Positions 15,639 to 21,081 of a stretch of 21,081 nucleotides of DNA are shown here, piece after piece (position 1 is the first letter of the stretch; each line of letters starts with the position of its first letter). The position numbers and the translations under genes were made by a program. The notes beneath the pieces were generated by a model. That model did not search any database. It was not told where the DNA came from and saw nothing but the letters and a program-made list of their open reading frames with translations. This DNA is from Clostridiaceae bacterium. Its GTDB lineage: Bacteria; Bacillota; Clostridia; Oscillospirales; Acutalibacteraceae. Location: NCBI GenBank assembly GCA_016295895.1, contig JAEDKI010000011.1, positions 1-21,081 on the forward strand, given 5' to 3'.

Positions 15639-16498
15639 TTTATCACCTCCGAAGCGTCATATATTAAAGGTAAAAAGCAAAGCACGGCATAAGCCGCCGA
15701 CGATGCGATGAGGGCGGGCGTGAAGCCGCCAAGCATAATTATCGGATTATAGAGAGCCTGAACCGCTCCGCAGAGCCTTGCGGCGACAATCGGGATTAAG
15801 GCGATGACCGTTGCGGCAATCAGAACTGTATCGGCGGGCGAGAGCTTATATCTTGAATAGCTTGTTCTGCCTTTCAGACCGTAGCCCCTTGATTTCATTG
15901 AATCTGCCGTATCGATTCCGTGCTCAAGCGCACGGGTTATAACGCCCGAAACGGCGGCACAGCCGTTTTTGATTTTTGCGATTTTTCCGCCCGATTCTTC
16001 AAGCCCTGCGCCCCTTCTTGCGCTGAGCGCTTCTCCGAGCTGCCTTGAATACAGCGGAACAAACCGCAGGGTCATCATAACGAGCAGAGCAAGGTGCGGC
16101 AGACGCTTGCCGAAAAGATGAAGAATTTTGTCCTCGGTCATTACCTCGTTCCAGCAGACGAACCACAGCATCATTGTGACAATCGTAACGCCGGTTACTG
16201 CGCCGTAAACGATTGATTCAAGCGTCAGATTGTTTCCGTTCGGGAAAGTGTAAAGCACCGTCACTCCGTAATGCGAAACAAGGGCATTAATCAGCGTGAC
16301 AAACGCCGCAAGAGGCAGCAGAGCGAAGAAAAATGTTTTAAGCACGGATTTTCCTTTGAGCCTGACGGCATAGGCAAGAGAAGAAACGAGGGATAGGGCA
16401 ATGAATACGGGATGATTCAGAACGAGAGAAAAAGCAATAACGGCGGCAAAATATAAGAAACCGACCGCAGGATGACTGCGTGCAAAAGCGCCGTTCAT
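15611..16498 (-). CDS. ECF transporter T component (EcfT-like)
   Basis: A 295-residue membrane protein with about five to six hydrophobic segments. The start ATG at 16498 is preceded by GGGGG at 16506-16510; the longer reading to 16564 would run through a terminator hairpin and is rejected. The two cytoplasmic coupling motifs of T components are visible as S-A-R-R-G-A-G and M-K-S-R-G-Y-G; their arginines contact the ATPase grooves. It is the first gene of the operon. It lies 26 nt after the riboswitch terminator, so its expression should depend on that switch. Confidence 0.88.
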   Translation of the reverse strand: MNGAFARSHPAVGFLYFAAVIAFSLVLNHPVFIALSLVSSLAYAVRLKGKSVLKTFFFALLPLAAFVTLINALVSHYGVTVLYTFPNGNNLTLESIVYGAVTGVTIVTMMLWFVCWNEVMTEDKILHLFGKRLPHLALLVMMTLRFVPLYSRQLGEALSARRGAGLEESGGKIAKIKNGCAAVSGVITRALEHGIDTADSMKSRGYGLKGRTSYSRYKLSPADTVLIAATVIALIPIVAARLCGAVQALYNPIIMLGGFTPALIASSAAYAVLCFLPLIYDASEVIKWNRLYAKT

Positions 16499-16523
16499 TT
16501 GATTTCCCCCTTTCAGAAATAAT

Positions 16524-16552
16524 AAAAAACCTCTCTGCAATGAGCAGAGAGG
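16524..16552 (-). terminator. Expression-platform terminator of the ECF riboswitch
   Basis: On the minus strand CCTCTCTGC (16552-16544), loop TCATT, GCAGAGAGG (16538-16530), then T6. A second copy of CTCTGC just upstream (within ATGCTCTGC) could pair with GCAGAG instead, giving a competing antiterminator. Confidence 0.88.
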
Positions 16553-16718
16553 CAGAGCATACAAATATGCAAACTTCCGTTACGCCACCCTCCGCTGCCC
16601 GAAGGTCGCTTAACAATATCGATTATCCGATAAAAGGCTTTCCGACTTTAACGGCAATGGCTGTTGCGACGGAATTTCACCGTTCTTTCCCTTTTTGAAT
16701 AACAATATTCGATTAGCA
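16524..16718 (-). promoter_or_regulatory. Cobalamin-like riboswitch in front of the ECF operon
   Basis: Read on the minus strand: GGGAAAGAAC, then GGTGAAATTCCG (16681-16670), GCAACAGCC, TTGCCGTTAA and AGTCGGAAAGCC. These match, with changes, the core of cobalamin riboswitches (GGGAA, GGTGnAAnTCC, GCnGCC, ACTGTAA-like, and the B12 box AGYCAGGAnACC). A possible P1 pairs ATCGAATAT with ATAATCGAT. A terminator follows. The B12-box match is partial, so the ligand is inferred; a covariance-model scan would settle it. Confidence 0.65.
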
Positions 16719-16724
16719 GTTAAC

Positions 16725-16753
16725 ATAATATCACCAAAACCGAATAATGTCAA
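16725..16753 (-). promoter_or_regulatory. Promoter of the ECF operon
   Basis: Minus strand: perfect -35 TTGACA (16753-16748), 17-nt spacer, -10 TATTAT (5/6, 16730-16725). The -35 box begins 3 nt after the nfnB stop codon. Transcription would start near 16718. Confidence 0.8.
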
Positions 16754-16756
16754 TTT

Positions 16757-18151
16757 TTATTTGTTACCGCCCATGATGGCTTCGTCAATGGCTTCTGCGG
16801 CGTTTTTGCCTGCGCCCATGGCAAGGATAACTGTTGCGGCGCCCGTAACGGCGTCACCGCCCGCATAAACCTTGTCCTTTGAGGTGTGGCCTGTTTCATC
16901 ATAGGTTATTATTCCGCCCCAGGGCTTTGTCTCAAGTCCGGGAGTGGTTGCCTTGATGAGCGGGTTCGGCGAAGTTCCGAGAGCCATGATAACGCAGTCA
17001 ACATCAATGCTGAAGCCGCTTCCGTCAACGGCAATGGGTCTGCGGCGGCCCGATGCGTCGGGTTCGCCAAGCTCCATCATAACGCACTTTATACCTGTAA
17101 CATTTCCGTTTTCGTCGCCCATGATTTCAACGGGATTGGTGAGGGTTCTGAAATTGATGCCCTCCTCCATGGCGTGATGAACCTCCTCACGGCGTGCGGG
17201 GAGCTCCTCCATGCTTCTTCTGTAGATGATGTCAACCTGAGCGCCGAGACGCCTTGCGCATCTTGCGGCGTCCATGGCAACATTGCCGCCGCCGATAACA
17301 GCCGCTCTGAGAGTATGCTCAACGGGAGTTTCACCGTTATTCTTATATGCTTTCATCAGGTTCATTCTCGTCAGGAACTCGTTGGCGGAATAAACGCCCT
17401 TGAGGTTTTCGCCGTGAATGCCCATGAATTTGGGAAGGCCTGCGCCCGAACCGATGAAAACGGATTCAAAGCCGTAATCGTCAATCAGCTCGTCAATTGA
17501 AAGGGTCTTGCCGATAACGATGTTGGTTTTGATTTCAACGCCGATTTCTTTAAGGCCGTCAATTTCCTTCTGAACAATTGCCTTGGGAAGTCTGAACTCG
17601 GGAATGCCGTAAACGAGAACGCCGCCTGCGGTGTGGAGAGCTTCAAAGACCGTAACCTCATAGCCCTTTTTGGCAAGGTCGCCTGCGCAGGCAAGGCCTG
17701 CGGGGCCTGAGCCGACAACGGCAACCTTATGACCGTTGGATTCAGGCTTAACGGGCTTTTCGGTTGAATTGGCGTTGTGATAATCGGCAACGAATCTTTC
17801 AAGTCTGCCGATGGCAACGGGCTCGCCCTTGATTCCTCTGACGCATTTTCCCTCGCACTGATTTTCCTGAGGGCAAACTCTGCCGCAGACTGCGGGGAGA
17901 GATGAGGATTTTGAAATAATTTTATAAGCGTTTTCAAATTCGCCCTTTGCAACCTCTGCTATGAAGTCGGGGATATAAACCTTAACGGGGCAGCCTCCGA
18001 CGCAGGGCTTGTTTTTGCAGTTAAGGCAGCGACCTGCCTCCTCGATTGCCTGCTCGGGAGTGTAGCCGAGAGAAACCTCTTTGAAGTTTTTGCTTCTGAC
18101 CTCGGGGTTCTGCTCAGGCATCGGAGTTTTATTTTTTGACATGTTAGGCAT
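16757..18151 (-). CDS. nfnB: NfnB / GltA-like NADPH flavoprotein subunit
   Basis: A 464-residue protein related to the small subunit of glutamate synthase. N-terminal cysteines C42, C45, C50, C54 and C89, C93, C99, C103 can hold two [4Fe-4S] clusters. A first dinucleotide fold G-S-G-P-A-G (147-152) binds FAD; a second G-G-G-N-V-A (287-292) binds NADPH. Next to an NfnA-like gene it most likely forms the NADH-dependent reduced ferredoxin:NADP+ oxidoreductase, an electron-bifurcating enzyme that links NADH, NADPH and ferredoxin in anaerobes. A stand-alone glutamate synthase or sulfide dehydrogenase role is the alternative; no large glutamate synthase subunit is in the window. Its ATG lies 1 nt after the nfnA stop, with the AGGAGG inside the end of nfnA, so translation is coupled. 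Confidence 0.85.
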   Translation of the reverse strand: MPNMSKNKTPMPEQNPEVRSKNFKEVSLGYTPEQAIEEAGRCLNCKNKPCVGGCPVKVYIPDFIAEVAKGEFENAYKIISKSSSLPAVCGRVCPQENQCEGKCVRGIKGEPVAIGRLERFVADYHNANSTEKPVKPESNGHKVAVVGSGPAGLACAGDLAKKGYEVTVFEALHTAGGVLVYGIPEFRLPKAIVQKEIDGLKEIGVEIKTNIVIGKTLSIDELIDDYGFESVFIGSGAGLPKFMGIHGENLKGVYSANEFLTRMNLMKAYKNNGETPVEHTLRAAVIGGGNVAMDAARCARRLGAQVDIIYRRSMEELPARREEVHHAMEEGINFRTLTNPVEIMGDENGNVTGIKCVMMELGEPDASGRRRPIAVDGSGFSIDVDCVIMALGTSPNPLIKATTPGLETKPWGGIITYDETGHTSKDKVYAGGDAVTGAATVILAMGAGKNAAEAIDEAIMGGNK

Positions 18152-18152
18152 A

Positions 18153-18995
18153 TTATTTTACCTCCTGACCGAACAGTCTGCAAGCCTTGTCACGGGCCTG
18201 TGACTCAAAATCACGGTACATGGTGTTTCTTTCGATTGCTTCGTCGAAGTCAACGAGATGGCCGTCAAACTCGGGGCCGTCAACGCAGGCGAATTTTGTT
18301 TCACCGCCGACGGAAAGGCGGCAGCCGCCGCACATTCCCGTGCCGTCAATCATAATCGGGTTCATCGAAACGATGGTCTTAACCGAATATTCCTTTGTGA
18401 GCTTGCTGACGAATTTCATCATAACAAGCGGACCGATTGCGATAACCTCGTCGTATTTGTCGCCCGAATCAAGCAGTCTCTTGAGAGCCTCCGTAACAAG
18501 ACCCTTTTCGCCTGCCGAGCCGTCGTCGGTCATGAGAATATATTCCGAGCTGTTCTTTGCGAATTCATCGCCGAGGATAACAAGATCCTTTGAGCGGAAG
18601 CCTGCGACAACATGAACCTCACAGCCCTGAGCATGGAGCTTTTTGGTTACGGGATAAGCGATTGCGCAGCCTACGCCGCCCGCAACAACGGCAACTCTTT
18701 TAAGACCCTCGGTCTTGGTTGCTCTGCCGAGAGGGCCGACAAAGTCGTGGAGCTTATCGCCCTGCTGAAGATGGCCGAGCTTTTCGGTTGTTGCTCCGAC
18801 AACCTGAAAAATAATTGTAATTGTTCCCTTTTCTCTGTCATAATCGGCAACGGTGAGGGGAATTCTTTCTCCCTCTTCATCAACTCTGAGAATGATGAAC
18901 TGACCCGGCTCAGCCTTTTTCGCAACGAGCGGTGCACGGATTTCCATGAGGCATACCGTGGGGTTGAGCATTTCTTTTTTCATTATATCAAACAT
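18153..18995 (-). CDS. nfnA: NfnA-like FAD/[2Fe-2S] NADH-binding subunit
   Basis: A 280-residue ferredoxin reductase-fold protein like the PyrK/SudB/NfnA group. R-I-P-L-T at 44-48 is the FAD-binding motif, A-G-G-V-G-C-A at 105-111 the NAD(H) loop, and C222-x2-C225 with C237 the [2Fe-2S] ligands within DGTGMCGGC; in studied Nfn enzymes the fourth ligand is, as I recall, an Asp, and D217 is a candidate. With NfnB it forms the transhydrogenase. The ATG at 18995 has CGGAGG 7 nt upstream. That site directly follows the T-run of a terminator that ends the adh gene, so nfnAB depends on readthrough or on a promoter inside adh. A PyrK role in pyrimidine synthesis is less likely because no dihydroorotate dehydrogenase gene is adjacent. 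Confidence 0.85.
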   Translation of the reverse strand: MFDIMKKEMLNPTVCLMEIRAPLVAKKAEPGQFIILRVDEEGERIPLTVADYDREKGTITIIFQVVGATTEKLGHLQQGDKLHDFVGPLGRATKTEGLKRVAVVAGGVGCAIAYPVTKKLHAQGCEVHVVAGFRSKDLVILGDEFAKNSSEYILMTDDGSAGEKGLVTEALKRLLDSGDKYDEVIAIGPLVMMKFVSKLTKEYSVKTIVSMNPIMIDGTGMCGGCRLSVGGETKFACVDGPEFDGHLVDFDEAIERNTMYRDFESQARDKACRLFGQEVK

Positions 18996-19009
18996 AAATC
19001 ATACCTCCG

Positions 19010-19041
19010 AAAAAAGGCTGCCGAACAATAATCCGGCAGCC
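19010..19041 (-). terminator. Terminator between adh and nfnA
   Basis: Minus strand: GGCTGCCG (19041-19034), 10-nt loop, CGGCAGCC (19023-19016), then T6 (19015-19010). The T-run abuts the CGGAGG of nfnA, and the whole adh-nfnA gap is only 58 nt. Confidence 0.85.
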
Positions 19042-19053
19042 GCAGTCGTTAAA

Positions 19054-20271
19054 TCAGAAATCAACCTTTGTGTCATAGTAGCAGCATTTAAGCAGCTTTT
19101 CCATTTCTTCCTGAGAGGGCTGACGGGGGTTGGAGCCTGTGCAGGCATCTGCAATTGCGTTCTTTGCAATTTCGGGAAGCTTTGCAAGGAAAACATCCTC
19201 GGGAACGAAGCCCTGCTCGGTGGGGTAGCTGTCAGCGCCGTAGTTCTTGATGCAATGAGGAATGTTGAGCTTATCGTTCATTCCTCTGAGATATTCGATA
19301 AGAAGCTGAACCTTCTCCTCAACGGTGCTTCCGCCGAGGTTCATGAAGTCAGCAATCTTGGCGTAACGCTTTGCTGCGGTCTCGTCCTTTGCATTGAACT
19401 CAATAACCTTGGGAAGATACATTGCGTTTGCTGCGCCGTGAATGATGTGAGCGCCGTAGTCTGCGAAAGCAGCGCCGGTCTTGTGAGCCATTGAGTGAAC
19501 GATGCCGAGAAGTGCATTTGAGAATGCCATGCCTGCAAGGCACTGAGCGTTGTGCATTTTCTCACGGCTCTCTGCATCGCCGTTGTATGAATCAACAAGG
19601 TTCTCCTGAATCATTTCGATTGCATGGAGAGCGAGGGGATCTGTGTAGTCACAGTTGCAGGTTGAAACATAAGCTTCGATTGCATGGGTCATAGCGTCCA
19701 TGCCGGTGTGAGCAACGAGCTTCTTGGGCATTGTTTCTGCAAGCTCGGAATCAACGATTGCAACATCGGGAGTAATTTCAAAGTCAGCAATGGGATATTT
19801 GATGCCCTTCTGATAATCGGTGATGATTGAGAATGCGGTAACCTCGGTAGCAGTGCCCGAAGTTGAGGGGATAGCGCAGAAATGAGCCTTTTTGCGAAGC
19901 GGAGGAATTCCGAAAACCTTGCACATATCCTCAAAGGTGATTTCGGGATACTCATATTTAATCCACATTGCTTTTGCAGCGTCGATGGGTGAGCCGCCGC
20001 CCATTGCAACAATCCAGTCGGGCTCATACTCAAGCATAACCTGAGCGCCCTTCATAACGGTTTCAACCGAGGGGTCGGGCTCGATGCCTTCAAAGAGCTT
20101 AACCTCCATGCCTGCTTCTTTAAGGTATTCGACCGCTTTGTCGAGGAAGCCGAATTTCTTCATTGAGCCGCCGCCGACGCAGATGATAGCTTTTTTGCCG
20201 GGAAGTGTTTTAAGAGCCTCAAGAGAGCCCTTGCCGTGATAGAGATCTCTGGGAAGTGTAAATCTTGCCAT
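19054..20271 (-). CDS. Iron-containing alcohol dehydrogenase (group III)
   Basis: A 405-residue cytoplasmic dehydrogenase reducing an aldehyde to an alcohol with NAD(P)H. G-G-G-S-P-I-D at 91-97 binds the cofactor. S-T-S-G-T-A-T-E-V at 136-144 and G-M-D192-A-M-T-H196-A-I-E-A give two of the metal ligands; H259 or H263 in IVHSMAH and a histidine of AHIIHG (H275/H278) complete the iron site. The sequence resembles the C-terminal dehydrogenase part of AdhE and clostridial butanol dehydrogenases. The stretch between MAH and HG is about five residues longer than in FucO-type enzymes, a form I recall from clostridia. Substrate (ethanol, butanol, 1,3-propanediol type) cannot be told. AGGAGG lies 8 nt before the ATG. 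nfnAB downstream fits a role in redox balance. Confidence 0.93.
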   Translation of the reverse strand: MARFTLPRDLYHGKGSLEALKTLPGKKAIICVGGGSMKKFGFLDKAVEYLKEAGMEVKLFEGIEPDPSVETVMKGAQVMLEYEPDWIVAMGGGSPIDAAKAMWIKYEYPEITFEDMCKVFGIPPLRKKAHFCAIPSTSGTATEVTAFSIITDYQKGIKYPIADFEITPDVAIVDSELAETMPKKLVAHTGMDAMTHAIEAYVSTCNCDYTDPLALHAIEMIQENLVDSYNGDAESREKMHNAQCLAGMAFSNALLGIVHSMAHKTGAAFADYGAHIIHGAANAMYLPKVIEFNAKDETAAKRYAKIADFMNLGGSTVEEKVQLLIEYLRGMNDKLNIPHCIKNYGADSYPTEQGFVPEDVFLAKLPEIAKNAIADACTGSNPRQPSQEEMEKLLKCCYYDTKVDF

Positions 20272-20511
20272 AGTTGTTACCTCCTGAAATTTTTTATTCT
20301 TTACGGTTTAAAGCTTATCACAAAGGCGGCAAAAAGTGAAATGCAAAAAATATATATCGGTATTACTTTATTGATATATATGTATCAATTCAGCCCGAAA
20401 ACGGGCAATTTTGCCTTTCAAAAAAAATAATTTCATATGTTGAAAAATCATAATAATTGTGCTATTATTTACAAATCAGCTTATAAAAATAATATTATGG
20501 GGTTATCGGAA
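20272..20511. other. Divergent intergenic region adh / ktrB-like gene
   Basis: An AT-rich gap serving two divergent genes. It holds the ktrB-like promoter (20440-20468), an inverted repeat TTGATA-N6-TATCAA (20371-20388) and a small GCCCG-AAAA-CGGGC hairpin (20393-20406). No clear -35/-10 pair for adh was found on the minus strand. No ORF is supported. Confidence 0.5.
20440..20468 (+). promoter_or_regulatory. Promoter of the ktrB-like gene
   Basis: -35 TTGAAA (20440-20445), 17-nt spacer, -10 TATTAT (20463-20468), each 5/6 to consensus. The start would be near 20475, about 37 nt before the ATG. Confidence 0.75.
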
Positions 20512-21081
20512 ATGAAAAAAGTCTTTTCGAGAACAAGAACCATTGCTCTCGGCTTCATTATTATTATCGCCGTCGGAACTGCGCTTCTTGCGTTGCCGAT
20601 TTCATCGCAGACGGGCGAGAGCGTAGGCTTTGTTCCTGCTCTGTTCACGGCGGTTTCGTCCTCCTGCGTTACGGGGCTTGTTGTTCTCAACACGGCAACG
20701 GCATGGACGCCGTTTGCTCAGGTTGTAATTCTGATTCTGATTCAGATAGGCGGTCTGAGCTTTATGACGATTGCAACCACGTTTTCGCTCATTCTCAGAA
20801 GAAAAATGGGTCTGAGAGAGAGGGAAATAATGGTTGAAAGCATTAACGCCGAGCATATCGGCGGCATAATGCAGTTGACAAAAGAAATAATAATCGGCAC
20901 GGCGATTTTTGAGAGCGTCGGAGCAATTCTTCTTGCAACCCGATTTATTCCCCGCTTCGGTTTGCAGAGAGGAATCTGGTATTCCGTTTTTCATTCGGTT
21001 TCGGCGTTCTGCAACGCAGGTTTTGACCTTATGGGAACGGAAACGCCGTATATTTCGCTTTGCGAATTCTCTGACGATTTT
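20512..21081 (+). CDS. TrkH/KtrB-family potassium transporter, 3'-truncated by window
   Basis: The first 190 residues of a membrane protein open to the window edge. The pattern fits the K+-translocating subunit: an N-terminal membrane helix, then T-A-V-S-S-S-C-V-T-G-L (first pore loop with its selectivity-filter V-T-G-L), further helices (VVILILIQIGG), and F-H-S-V-S-A-F-C-N-A-G-F-D-L (second pore loop). KtrB/TrkH works with a cytosolic KtrA/TrkA-type NAD- or nucleotide-binding regulator, which may follow outside the window. Start: ATG at 20512; an in-frame ATG at 20497 would add five residues but has no ribosome binding site. The site at 20499-20502 (GGGG) for 20512 is weak. Confidence 0.88.
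   Translation, partial: MKKVFSRTRTIALGFIIIIAVGTALLALPISSQTGESVGFVPALFTAVSSSCVTGLVVLNTATAWTPFAQVVILILIQIGGLSFMTIATTFSLILRRKMGLREREIMVESINAEHIGGIMQLTKEIIIGTAIFESVGAILLATRFIPRFGLQRGIWYSVFHSVSAFCNAGFDLMGTETPYISLCEFSDDF

Noticed and set aside
16499..16564. Upstream extension of ecfT to 16564
   Set aside because: It runs through the riboswitch terminator. GGGGG at 16506-16510 supports the ATG at 16498.
16611..16715. Near-identical direct repeats TAACAATAT(T)CGATTA at 16611-16625 and 16700-16715
   Set aside because: They bracket the riboswitch core and are partly palindromic, so they are better explained as the two sides of a P1-like stem than as mobile-element target repeats.
16886..17500. 204-codon plus-strand ORF opposite nfnB
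   Set aside because: It mirrors the coding sequence of a clear flavoprotein, and no family motif is visible in its translation.
1..21081. CRISPR arrays, insertion sequences, prophage or defence genes
   Set aside because: No spaced direct repeats, transposase, integrase or phage motifs were seen on either strand.

Overview
The window reads as a chromosomal segment from an anaerobic Gram-positive member of the Clostridia, possibly Oscillospirales/Ruminococcaceae-like (inference). The signs are strong AGGAGG ribosome binding sites, a T-box leader on thrS, an rny-ymdB pair, an ECF-type vitamin transporter, a ferredoxin:NADP+ transhydrogenase pair (NfnAB type) and an iron-dependent alcohol dehydrogenase. 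I see no phage, insertion sequence, CRISPR array, tRNA or rRNA. Genes are dense and mostly housekeeping.

Layout. 1-3242 (+): a likely operon of two tandem paralogous PHP-domain proteins (the first cut by the window edge; the second has a signal peptide) and a ChbG/YdjC-like carbohydrate deacetylase, closed by a hairpin. 3340-6341 (+): a TetM/EF-G-like GTPase with its own promoter, then a GH130-type glycoside phosphorylase, ending at a bidirectional terminator. 6395-9948 (-): a lipoprotein polysaccharide deacetylase with a C-terminal SH3-like domain, then thrS preceded by a T-box leader. 10015-13306 (+): rny (RNase Y), ymdB and a TtcA-like tRNA thiolation enzyme. 13300-16753 (-): a three-gene ECF transporter operon (T component, fused double ATPase, S component) behind a promoter and a cobalamin-like riboswitch with its own terminator. 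16757-20271 (-): nfnB, nfnA and, upstream of them, an iron alcohol dehydrogenase. 20440-21081 (+): a TrkH/KtrB potassium transporter, cut by the window end.

How the parts may work together. The first third suggests carbohydrate or phosphoester processing, partly outside the membrane. The adh-nfnAB block is redox metabolism, linking NADH, NADPH and ferredoxin pools to alcohol formation. The ECF operon probably brings in a cobalamin-type vitamin. rny and ymdB belong to RNA turnover. RNA-level control stands out: a T-box, a riboswitch, an intergenic terminator in front of nfnA, and a structured rny leader.

The most striking single observation is that rny has no ATG, GTG or TTG at its natural 5' end. 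A consensus AGGAGG lies 8 nt before an ATT codon at 10178. Starting there gives a 520-residue protein whose catalytic HD pair falls at H368/D369. No wholly new multi-gene system was recognised.
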